Source: Clostridia bacterium
Lineage (GTDB): Bacteria; Bacillota; Clostridia; Oscillospirales; Acutalibacteraceae
DNA length: 38,883 nt
Reading direction: 5' to 3'
NCBI GenBank assembly: GCA_029007095.1
Contig: JAQXHF010000079.1
Coordinates: 1 to 38,883 of the forward strand
Shown piece after piece: positions 1-8,137 of this stretch (the first letter of the stretch is position 1; each line of letters starts with the position of its first letter). Under the pieces are notes generated by a model, which saw nothing but the letters and a program-made list of their open reading frames with translations, ran no database searches and had not been told where the DNA came from. The position numbers and the translations under genes were made by a program.

Positions 1-1401
1 GATACCGTCAATTTCAGTTCCGCCGCAGCCTACATAAGCCGGAACAAATTCCTTCAACTGCTTAACAATTCGGTTACCGAATGCAAGACGGAAATGCTCG
101 ATTACATAGTTGTCAAGTTCTTCGATCTTTTTAAGATTTTCATCAGAAACTTTATACTTTGTCTGACACTCTCTGAACATTTCCTCAAGATGCTTATAGC
201 TAAGGTTAAGGTTATCTGTCCACGGTGCGTCAAAATATTTACCCTTACTGTTAAGGTCAATGGGAATAGCACGGTCATAAACCTTATCAGAAACCGCAAA
301 GGTAGAGTCATCGTTATTGATAGTGCCTATGTACCACATATTCTCAGGGAGTTTAAGCTTACCGTCTATGATATGTTTAGGATCGGTAGGCCATACGCTC
401 GGAACAAGTGATACAACCCACTCATCTCGTGACGGCATTTCAAGTATTGAGAGAAGCTCTGCGAAATAATACTCAACACGAGCAATGTTCATCTCGTCAA
501 GTACCGTAATGAATATTTCATCTTTAAATGTAGCTTCATACATTTTTTTGAGAACTTCGGTTTCGTTAAAACGCTTTGTGAATTCGTTAAAGTAACCGAA
601 GATTTCTGTACGGTCACGCCATGACGGCTGAACCGAAGCGATGGTACAGGGATTTTTAAGGAACTTACCCCATGCATAAGCAAGAGAAGTTTTACCTGTA
701 CCGGAAATTCCCTGTAATATTATAAGTCTTGTCGATGCAAAAGCTGAAAGGAACAGACGAATTGTTTTAATCTCATAGAAAAGTCCGAGACGCGAACAAG
801 CATAATTTCGGAACATTTCACATATTTCCGGAAGAGTTATATCATTATCAAAATCAGGAGCAACATAGTTTTCAATTTCAAGATCAACCTGGGTGCATTT
901 GTAGAATCGGCTGTAATCGTCCGCAGTTTTATCCGCTTCACCGCTATCTTCTTTGTTTTCCAGCGTTTCATCTTTTTTATCGCTGTCATCGGTTGTTTCA
1001 TACGGACTCTCGCCCGGCTTCAATCCAAGCTGAGAAACTTTCATTGCAAGTATTTTTTCTTTCTCGGTAGTCAGCTTGATTATCTCTCGGTTAAGATTGC
1101 CGACCTCATTGAGTAATTCTTCCTGATCGACGAGAGTTTTTCTGACTCTTACATACTTCTTTACAAGTACAACTATCAGCACTATCAATGCTGCAAGAAC
1201 AGCAACCGTCGCAATAACGGCAAGTATAGCAAGAATCCAATCAACGGCGGTAAAATCTCCCGCCCAAGATTTGAATATACTGATATATTCCGGTATGTTA
1301 AAGATATTCGCTATACCTAAGCCGATACCTTTGAGAATTCCCCAAACACCCTTTACAAAAAACTGATTAAGGAACTCTGCAATGAATTTTGTTACTGTCA
1401 T
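1..1401 (-). CDS. Membrane-anchored AAA+ ATPase, McrB/dynein-related (AAA_5-like), C-terminus runs off window
   Basis: Read directly on the minus strand; absent from the ORF track because its stop lies outside the window. N-term MTVTKFIAEFLNQFFVKGVWG..., TM segment DWILAILAVIATVAVLAALIVLIVVLVKKY, charged coiled-coil-like linker, Walker A GISGTGKTS, Walker B ITVLDEMN, sensor GTINND, DRA arginine-finger-like motif. Confidence 0.85.
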   Translation of the reverse strand, partial: MTVTKFIAEFLNQFFVKGVWGILKGIGLGIANIFNIPEYISIFKSWAGDFTAVDWILAILAVIATVAVLAALIVLIVVLVKKYVRVRKTLVDQEELLNEVGNLNREIIKLTTEKEKILAMKVSQLGLKPGESPYETTDDSDKKDETLENKEDSGEADKTADDYSRFYKCTQVDLEIENYVAPDFDNDITLPEICEMFRNYACSRLGLFYEIKTIRLFLSAFASTRLIILQGISGTGKTSLAYAWGKFLKNPCTIASVQPSWRDRTEIFGYFNEFTKRFNETEVLKKMYEATFKDEIFITVLDEMNIARVEYYFAELLSILEMPSRDEWVVSLVPSVWPTDPKHIIDGKLKLPENMWYIGTINNDDSTFAVSDKVYDRAIPIDLNSKGKYFDAPWTDNLNLSYKHLEEMFRECQTKYKVSDENLKKIEELDNYVIEHFRLAFGNRIVKQLKEFVPAYVGCGGTEIDGI

Positions 1402-1450
1402 CTTTCAGCCACCCTTTGCTTATCTTCTTGATTTTTATAATAGGAACGAA

Positions 1451-2155
1451 TTACTTTTCGTCGCCGTCCTTCTTTTCCTTTTCCTGCTGCGCCAAGTATT
1501 CTTCTACCGCTCTGCGCTTTTGCTCCTCGCTTATGTCCTCAGCTTTCGCTTCCATAAACATCGCGATCAGCTTATATATCTGCCAGATAAAGAACAGGGC
1601 CAACGGTACGATTATGCAAATCATAAATCCGGTTCTGCTCTGAAGGAACTCCAAAGCCGATCCGAAATTGGAAATCTTTAATCCTTCAAGTGCCTTTCCG
1701 GACTCGTCGTAACCGGAATTAACCTGCTTTGCAATAACTTCATCAGGCAATACCATTACATTATCTTCGGTGCTCATCGCATCTCCCTTTGTAACGAAGC
1801 ACTTGATTGAATTATCATCGTTGTATTCGATATCGTAAATTCTATGGGTATTATAGCTTCTGAAACTTTTTCCCTGTGAATCCGTAAGAACAGTTGAATA
1901 TGTTATAACTTCTCCAACTTTCAGCGTCTGAGGATCTTCAACCTCTTTGGTTATAATCAAATCTCCCGACTCAAAGGTAGGTGCCATTGAATCTGACTGA
2001 ACTGCAAACGGAGTGTATCCAAGGATATTGCCTATTCCCATTTCGGAATTTTTTGAAGTAAAGGTCATAACAGTTATAATGATAGCTATTATGATAATCA
2101 CTATAAGCAATATATCGGAAATAACTCCCAAAACGCTCTTTGCTTTATTATTCAT
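1451..2155 (-). CDS. sipW: SipW-type signal peptidase I (S26B-like)
   Basis: 234 aa; N-terminal TM, catalytic-type motif FAVQSDSMAPTFESGDLIITK, STHRI-like segment SYNTHRIYD, C-terminal TM; adjacent to TasA-like substrates. Confidence 0.85.
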   Translation of the reverse strand: MNNKAKSVLGVISDILLIVIIIIAIIITVMTFTSKNSEMGIGNILGYTPFAVQSDSMAPTFESGDLIITKEVEDPQTLKVGEVITYSTVLTDSQGKSFRSYNTHRIYDIEYNDDNSIKCFVTKGDAMSTEDNVMVLPDEVIAKQVNSGYDESGKALEGLKISNFGSALEFLQSRTGFMICIIVPLALFFIWQIYKLIAMFMEAKAEDISEEQKRRAVEEYLAQQEKEKKDGDEK

Positions 2156-2333
2156 TAAAATTCACTCCTGTTTAATTCTGACTTAAACCGTCATTTTTGA
2201 GCGCCGCTCCGATGCTCAAAAATCGCAGCTTCAATCGAGTTCATGGGAGGCGTTAAAAATTAACGCCATCCCATAATAGTGACGGGCATTCCGCAGGAAT
2301 CGAGTCCTGCGGAAATACGGTTCAAAGAACAAC

Positions 2334-3239
2334 TTAATCGATCGTAAACTGAAGATCAACATTAAGTGTGCCGCCGGCTGCGTCTGAAAGGCAGTCAACA
2401 TCGTTACCTTCCATCCAAACATAAACTCTGATACGGTTTATACCGGCTTCAAGCGGGAACTTCATGGTATCCTTAGTAGTATCAGTTGCCTGAACTTTGG
2501 CTTTACATGTATAAACACCATTTGTTTGCAGAGTATCGCTTCCAACAGTCTGATCCGCAGCAGCAACATTTACATATTTGGTATCAATGTATGTTCCGTT
2601 CTTTGATTCATCAAGGTGAAGTGTTGATGCAGGTTCATACATACTTGAATAATTCGTGGTACCGTTCATTTTTGCCAATGTTTTTGCTGTGGTAGGATCT
2701 GCATCCGAACCGCAGTCAACAATAGCCATTCTCATTGATCTGAGTGCCACTTCATTATCGCCGTCAGGAATTGTGATATCCGAATTCTTCCAATATACGG
2801 TCTGTGCAGTTGCAACTTTAAGGAAAACATCAAATACAACATATCCGCCATCAGCATCGGTAACTTTTGTTGTTGTCAGTTTTCCGGCATCACTCATAGA
2901 TCCTTCAAAGAAAGTCGGGAAAGTGTTTGCACTAACAGTCATATGACTCGAAGACGGCTTTAACTCATCAGGGAAATGATTAGTGTTATCCGCATCGGCA
3001 GCAAATCTTGTTCCGGACTCGCCTTTAAGATCAGACAAAGTGATAGCAGTTGTCCAAGCATTTGTGTTAGCTGAAATCTGAATACCTTCGGGTGATGTAA
3101 CCGTAAGGTTCATTTGCTCAACCGTTGCCTTCTTGGACATTGTGAACCATGCAAATGTCGATGAAGTCAAAACGATCGCAGACACAATAAGCATAGCAAT
3201 TGCTGAAATAAACGCGCGCTTTTTAAATGTCTTTTTCAT
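2334..3239 (-). CDS. TasA/camelysin-like SipW-dependent exported protein
   Basis: Start at MKKTFKKRAFISAI (3239) preferred; signal segment ending SSTFAWFTMSKKA matches SipW-cognate signal peptide pattern (AWFT); followed by sipW. Confidence 0.75.
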   Translation of the reverse strand: MKKTFKKRAFISAIAMLIVSAIVLTSSTFAWFTMSKKATVEQMNLTVTSPEGIQISANTNAWTTAITLSDLKGESGTRFAADADNTNHFPDELKPSSSHMTVSANTFPTFFEGSMSDAGKLTTTKVTDADGGYVVFDVFLKVATAQTVYWKNSDITIPDGDNEVALRSMRMAIVDCGSDADPTTAKTLAKMNGTTNYSSMYEPASTLHLDESKNGTYIDTKYVNVAAADQTVGSDTLQTNGVYTCKAKVQATDTTKDTMKFPLEAGINRIRVYVWMEGNDVDCLSDAAGGTLNVDLQFTID

Positions 3240-3374
3240 TTGTATCTTTACCTCCATAAAGATTTTATGCTTTGGCGACCGTTAACGCGCCGCCAAACGC
3301 ACAAGTGTATATCCTTAAATGTTAACGGTATTTAAGAGAAAGATAAACTTCTGTGGCAATAATATGTATATTGC

Positions 3375-4181
3375 TCAAGAGTTTGCCCCGTCACCGTTCT
3401 CAAGCGAATAGCTGTTAAATGTCATAGACAGTTTAACCTCTCCCTCAAGAATATCGTCAACACATTCGGGATCCCATCCCTCAAGCCAAACGACAACAGT
3501 ATATTTATCTATGTCGCCGACTTTGAAACTGTCGTTTACCGCTTCCATAACTTTTGTGTTGCTAAGGAAGTTTTTATCAACATTGTAGTGTCCGTCATTA
3601 TCTTCAAGCTCGTCGACAGTACCGTGCTTTGGTTTAGCATAGATAGTCGGTTCACCGTTGATATATACCATTACACGCAAAGCCTCGTCCGCGTTCAATG
3701 CTACCGAATCCATCTGAATACTTGCATTGTAACCGACATCGACTTCACCGGCATTTTTAACATAAAATGTATATGCAAGGAACTCCTGACCGTTTGAGCG
3801 GTTGTGAGAGCCGTCAATATCATTAAGATCTTCCGGCAGCCATTCGTATGTACATTCAAGCATATTCTCACATTTCGTTCCAGAAAGAAATCTCGTAGGA
3901 TTTTTAAAATCAGCAGTTTCTGAAAGCGAGATTCCCATATTGAAAGCGTCCTTATTCATCGTCACGGTGAAGTCACCCGCTTTATTAACATACGACGAGC
4001 AAGCAAACATAACCGAGAGGAAAAGCAAGAGGATAACAAGAATAATAACCAATATTCTTATCAAAGCTTCTCTTTTTTTTACCTTTTTTGATTCGGTTTT
4101 GACGCCGTAACGGCTCATTCGGTCGAGCTGTTCGGGATTATCGGAAATCGGCTGCGAATCTTTTTTCTTTTTCTTTGCCAA
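3375..4181 (-). CDS. TasA-like membrane-anchored exported protein (hypothetical)
   Basis: 268 aa; Lys-rich N-term then a single TM (LIRILVIILVILLLFLSVMFACSS), AGDFTVTMN, FYVKNAGEVDVGYN; C-terminal motif VVWLEGWDPECVDDILEGEVKLSMTF parallels the neighbouring TasA-like protein. Confidence 0.6.
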   Translation of the reverse strand: MAKKKKKDSQPISDNPEQLDRMSRYGVKTESKKVKKREALIRILVIILVILLLFLSVMFACSSYVNKAGDFTVTMNKDAFNMGISLSETADFKNPTRFLSGTKCENMLECTYEWLPEDLNDIDGSHNRSNGQEFLAYTFYVKNAGEVDVGYNASIQMDSVALNADEALRVMVYINGEPTIYAKPKHGTVDELEDNDGHYNVDKNFLSNTKVMEAVNDSFKVGDIDKYTVVVWLEGWDPECVDDILEGEVKLSMTFNSYSLENGDGANS

Positions 4182-4200
4182 GCTTAATCCTCCTCCGATC

Positions 4201-4977
4201 TCAGCTTATTTGCTTTTCTTTTATAAATTCTCCGAAATACGGGCCTCTGAATCGGTCTGCGCCCATTTTTTTGAGCAAATCAAAAACTTCTTTTGAATCA
4301 ATGCCGTCAAATGCGCTTTGAACTTCAATTTTCTTACAGAAATCAATAAGGCCCTGCACGGTATTCTGGACTTTTTCATCCGTCAGTATTCCGTCAATCA
4401 AGTCGGAATGGAAACCGATATAATCCACATCATAATGAGTCAAATGTGTAAGCGAGGTATATTCTACTCCGAAATCATCTATCATTATGGTGAATCCGGA
4501 TTCTCTGAGCGCTTTAATATTTTCTAAAACCTGTTCCTTGACAGCTTCCAATATGCTCTCGTTTATAACAAAACATAATTTATCGTGAGCTACCTTATAT
4601 TTGTCTGTTATTTTAAGAACCTGGCTCACAAAATTTTTCTTTGCGATTGTTTTTACGGATATCCATATCATAAGCGAATTTATATCCGCTTCTCTCTGCT
4701 CGCATCTTAATATTGCCTCGCAGGCTTCTTCAACCGCCCAAAGGTTAAGCTGGCACACCTGAGAGCTTTTTTCTGCAACAGGTATAAAAAGCTCCGGTAA
4801 AACAACGCCCATTACCTTGTCATTAATCTGCATGGTCGTTTCGTAATCTATCGCCATATTCAGATGAATGTCAAACACAGGTCTGTAATGAAGCTCAATA
4901 GTTCTCATTCTGCTTTTTGACGGAGAGTCATTATTTTTAGCGGCCATAAGATTCTGTCCCCTCGTATAAAACGGCAA
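4201..4977 (-). CDS. Degenerate EAL-domain protein
   Basis: EAL fold motifs recognisable (HYRPVFDIHLN, MIDDFGVEYTSL, GADRFRGPYFG), but several catalytic motifs are replaced. Confidence 0.75.
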   Translation of the reverse strand: MPFYTRGQNLMAAKNNDSPSKSRMRTIELHYRPVFDIHLNMAIDYETTMQINDKVMGVVLPELFIPVAEKSSQVCQLNLWAVEEACEAILRCEQREADINSLMIWISVKTIAKKNFVSQVLKITDKYKVAHDKLCFVINESILEAVKEQVLENIKALRESGFTIMIDDFGVEYTSLTHLTHYDVDYIGFHSDLIDGILTDEKVQNTVQGLIDFCKKIEVQSAFDGIDSKEVFDLLKKMGADRFRGPYFGEFIKEKQIS

Positions 4978-5157
4978 AAGCCTTTACTTACAGTTCAAAA
5001 TAAATGATTATACTTATAGAAATATTTATAATTAACTTTACCACATCGTTTACAAATAGTCAACAATTTTTGATCAAAAATCGTACAAAAAGCGAATTTT
5101 TTTACGGTTAATGATTGTTTTTTCTTTATTAAAAATTATCATATGAAAGCGACAAAA

Positions 5158-5208
5158 ATATAAAACGATTTGCGTCGGCTCAAATATTTAAGCACCTACG
5201 CAAATCGC
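5158..5208 (-). terminator. Intrinsic terminator after Gfo/Idh/MocA gene
   Basis: CGATTTGCGT ... ACGCAAATCG inverted repeat followed on the minus strand by TTTTATATTTTT. Confidence 0.7.
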
Positions 5209-5228
5209 TCTTTTGTTGAGTAAAAAAA

Positions 5229-6203
5229 TCATAAAATACCGCATTCGGTCTTCACACGGTACATAACGGAGCAAACCTCCGATATGATTTTGTTGCACTC
5301 GTCATATTCATTTTTAAACTTATCAGGCTCCGTAATATAATTGTAAAAATCCTGAGCTTCTCTGCCCATAAGTATATGCTTTTCATCTTCTTCTACGAGA
5401 ATTTTGCTGCTGCCGTCAGAATAATGAGCCTTAACTCCTGTTAACTTTGAAATCGACTCAATAGTGATTGTTCCCTTGTCTCCGATTATCTGAGAGCCTG
5501 TGTAGTCCTGTCCGATTTTTGAATAAGTCAAAGTAATCTGCATACCGTCATAGTCAAGTACTGCTGTACCGTATCCGTCGGCGCCCGTTTCTACAAAGCC
5601 TGCCGAGCTGAATATTTTTTTCGGCATACCAAAGAAATCAATAGCCGGATAATAGCAGTAAATTCCAAGATCTCTGAGACAACCCGTAAGCATTTTCGGA
5701 TTAAAAATATTTGGATTTTCACCTCTTTTGAGCGCTTCATATTTTGAAGAAAGCTGAGAAAAATCAAAATGTGCGGTTGTAATATTTCCTATTTCTTTCA
5801 AAGCATCTTTGATAATTTTTCTTGCAGGCTGATGCAACATCATTATAGCTTCTGTATAAATCAAGCTTCTGCTTTTCGCTAAATTTAAAAGCTCATCAAA
5901 CTGCTCAAGTTCAGTAACTATCGGCTTCTCGCAAAGAACATGCTTGCCGTGTTCAAGCATAAGCTTGCTTTGTTCATAATGCAGACAATTAGGACTTGCA
6001 ATATATACCGCGTCAATATCGCTCTCGGCAAATTTTACAATATCCGTATATACCTCGGCTCCGCCGAACTTAGCGGAAAACTCTTCGCCTTTTTCGTGCG
6101 TTCTTGAATAAATTGCCGAGAAAGTCATACCGTCAACGAGAATCGCACCTTTGACGAACTCCTCTGCTATCCAACCCGATCCTATTACTCCGAACTTAAC
6201 CAT
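5229..6203 (-). CDS. Gfo/Idh/MocA family oxidoreductase
   Basis: MVKFGVIGSGWIAEEFVKG Rossmann motif, CEKPIVTELEQF motif; start at 6203 supported by GGAGG upstream and avoids a larger overlap with the next gene. Confidence 0.9.
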   Translation of the reverse strand: MVKFGVIGSGWIAEEFVKGAILVDGMTFSAIYSRTHEKGEEFSAKFGGAEVYTDIVKFAESDIDAVYIASPNCLHYEQSKLMLEHGKHVLCEKPIVTELEQFDELLNLAKSRSLIYTEAIMMLHQPARKIIKDALKEIGNITTAHFDFSQLSSKYEALKRGENPNIFNPKMLTGCLRDLGIYCYYPAIDFFGMPKKIFSSAGFVETGADGYGTAVLDYDGMQITLTYSKIGQDYTGSQIIGDKGTITIESISKLTGVKAHYSDGSSKILVEEDEKHILMGREAQDFYNYITEPDKFKNEYDECNKIISEVCSVMYRVKTECGIL

Positions 6204-6216
6204 AACTACCTCCGAT

Positions 6217-7407
6217 TTACAATTCATCAATTCCGGATTTCTTTTGAACATCAATTTGTTCCTTGCTTATCCTCATTATATCGACAGACTCTCTGATTCT
6301 GTTCTTCGCATTTTCGGGCGCACAGAACAGGGTTTCAAAAAACCTAACTATATAAAAGAAAGGGAGCAGGAATTTATACTTTTTCAGCACAGGATATCTA
6401 ACAGACATAATATCAAGTCTCGGGAAAAGCAAATCAATTAAATTTTTAAATTTCTTCTTGCTGAAATTTTCGGACTTCATATTATCTACAATAAAGGCAT
6501 TTTTCAGTTTATTTTCATTGGAACCGTAAACGCCACCGGACGCAATATAAGCGGCGAAACCGTCAAAATTCCCGTCAAAGCTGCCGCCGAACCAATTTTC
6601 GGATAATGCTTCCGCTTTCTTTGCAAAAATATCAAGACCGATTTTTTTAAGCTCGGACGAAATATATTCAAAGTCCATATCGGGATAAGCTCTGCGGTAA
6701 ACATACAAATCCAAAATCGTCCTTATTCCTGTGCCGCCGTATCTGTAATGTTTGGCAATGTGGGCGATCATAAATATGTATTCGTCCTCATGTTTGAGTC
6801 TGTAACGATAATCACAATTTTCGCACTTGACCGCCCGCGAAAATCCGTCCCTGAAATAAGCCGACAGCTTTTCAAACTGACTGTCAACCATAGCGCGGTG
6901 GAATTCAAAAAAAATCCCGTTACGATTTACAACGCTGTGCAAATCGCCCTCGCCGCGATATTCAAATCCGTCCTCTTTAAAGCTTGATACAACCTCGTCA
7001 ACTTTTTGTCGGTCTATCAAAATATCAATATCGCTCATCGTACGCATATCAGGCATAGGATACGCATCCTTGATATTAAATCCCTTTAAAGGCATATGGC
7101 GCACCTGCATTTTTTCAAGCTTGTCCAAAGCCTCCTGAGTTTCAATCTGCTGCTGAGCTTCAACAATCTTTGCTTTCATTTTTGTTTCTTTCAGAAGCTT
7201 TGCAAAATACTCAGGCGGAGCGTTTTGCAGCTTTTCGGCAGAGTATCCAACCAGATTCAATACGCTGTGAGAATCAGCGTAATCGACAATCTCACTCCAT
7301 GAAATACCATCGGGTATGTCATCCGGAGCAGCACCGTTGACAGACGCGGCAACAAGCCTTATCGTATATGTCCAAACAGCGCTTTTACCGTCATTTTTAG
7401 TCATCAT
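6217..7407 (-). CDS. Nucleotidyltransferase family protein (PF14907-like)
   Basis: MPLKGFNIKDAYPMPDMRTMSDIDILID...EFHRAMVD motif pattern of the uncharacterised nucleotidyltransferase family. Confidence 0.75.
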   Translation of the reverse strand: MMTKNDGKSAVWTYTIRLVAASVNGAAPDDIPDGISWSEIVDYADSHSVLNLVGYSAEKLQNAPPEYFAKLLKETKMKAKIVEAQQQIETQEALDKLEKMQVRHMPLKGFNIKDAYPMPDMRTMSDIDILIDRQKVDEVVSSFKEDGFEYRGEGDLHSVVNRNGIFFEFHRAMVDSQFEKLSAYFRDGFSRAVKCENCDYRYRLKHEDEYIFMIAHIAKHYRYGGTGIRTILDLYVYRRAYPDMDFEYISSELKKIGLDIFAKKAEALSENWFGGSFDGNFDGFAAYIASGGVYGSNENKLKNAFIVDNMKSENFSKKKFKNLIDLLFPRLDIMSVRYPVLKKYKFLLPFFYIVRFFETLFCAPENAKNRIRESVDIMRISKEQIDVQKKSGIDEL

Positions 7408-7601
7408 CTGCCCTCGCTTTCCGAATCGTATATTTAATATACATTATATATAAGGTAAATTTACAATAAATTGTTTTTTAGTTTCACTCGCAAAATCATT
7501 AGGTATATTAAGTATATAATAAAAAACTAAAAAAGTCCATATCAAAAATTTTAAAAACTATTGACAATCAAGAAAATCTATGATAAGATAATTGAGCATT
7601 C

Positions 7602-7690
7602 GGAGAGATACCGAAGTGGTTATAACGGAACGGTCTTGAAAACCGTCGTATGGCAACATACCGTGGGTTCGAATCCCACTCTCTCCGCCA
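7602..7690 (+). tRNA. tRNA-Ser (anticodon TGA), CCA encoded
   Basis: Acceptor GGAGAGA/TCTCTCC, anticodon loop CTTGAAA, long variable arm, GGTTCGAATCC T-arm, GCCA end. Confidence 0.95.
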
Positions 7691-7733
7691 CATAGAATCG
7701 GGTTTCATTTGAAGCCCGATTCAGAATAATTTT
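7691..7733 (+). terminator. Hairpin between the two tRNA genes (possible terminator or processing element)
   Basis: GAATCGGG-TTTCATTTGAAG-CCCGATTC near-perfect hairpin; weak T-tract. Confidence 0.35.
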
Positions 7734-7751
7734 AAACAGCGTTACCTACAC

Positions 7752-7842
7752 GGAGAAGTACTCAAGTTGGTGACGAGGCGCCCCTGCTAAGGGCGTAGGT
7801 CGGGTAACCGGCGCGGGAGTTCGAGTCTCCCCTTCTCCGCCA
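7752..7842 (+). tRNA. tRNA-Ser (anticodon GCT), CCA encoded
   Basis: GGAGAAG/CTTCTCC acceptor, anticodon loop CTGCTAA, long variable arm, GAGTTCGAGTCTC T-arm, GCCA end. Confidence 0.95.
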
Positions 7843-7888
7843 AAAATAACCGTCATTTCGATACAACGGAATGGCGGTTATTTTATAT
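7843..7888 (+). terminator. Terminator after tRNA-Ser(GCT)
   Basis: AAAATAACCGTCATTTCG ... CGGAATGGCGGTTATTTTATATTT stem and T-rich tail. Confidence 0.7.
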
Positions 7889-8045
7889 TTAAAATCATCA
7901 TATTCAAAAAATCCGGTTAAGGAAAGATTTGTTGATAAAGTCACGCTATTCTTCCACAAAAAGGAAATAATTTAGTTTGCCGGGAAATCGGAAAAATCAA
8001 TACCGTTCAATAGATTATTCCTATATAACAATCTTGCAGAAAATA

Positions 8046-8074
8046 TTGACAAAGCGATATTTCGGTGTTATAAT
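8046..8074 (+). promoter_or_regulatory. Sigma-A-type promoter for cysK
   Basis: TTGACA (8046-8051), 17-bp spacer, TATAAT (8069-8074). Confidence 0.85.
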
Positions 8075-8075
8075 G

Positions 8076-8101
8076 CCTATCAAACAGGTAGGTTTGATAG
8101 G
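8076..8101 (+). promoter_or_regulatory. Perfect inverted-repeat operator overlapping cysK transcription start
   Basis: CCTATCAAAC-AGGTAG-GTTTGATAGG: perfect 10-bp arms, 6-bp spacer, immediately after the -10 box. Confidence 0.7.
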
Positions 8102-8137
8102 AAATCGGCCACCCAATATTTTTCAGGAGATGTTATT

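Noticed and set aside
94-411. 105-aa + strand ORF
   Set aside because: Lies antisense to the AAA+ ATPase, whose Walker motifs fix the coding frame on the minus strand.
1-1401. Restriction system (McrBC) interpretation of the AAA+ gene
   Set aside because: No DNA-binding N-terminal domain or McrC visible; TM-anchored N-terminus and sipW neighbourhood argue against it, though the left flank is not visible.
7762-7959. ORF of 65 aa (minus) ending RRGDSNSRAGYPTYALSRGASSPT
   Set aside because: It is the antisense translation of the tRNA-Ser(GCT) gene at 7752-7842, a common mis-annotation.
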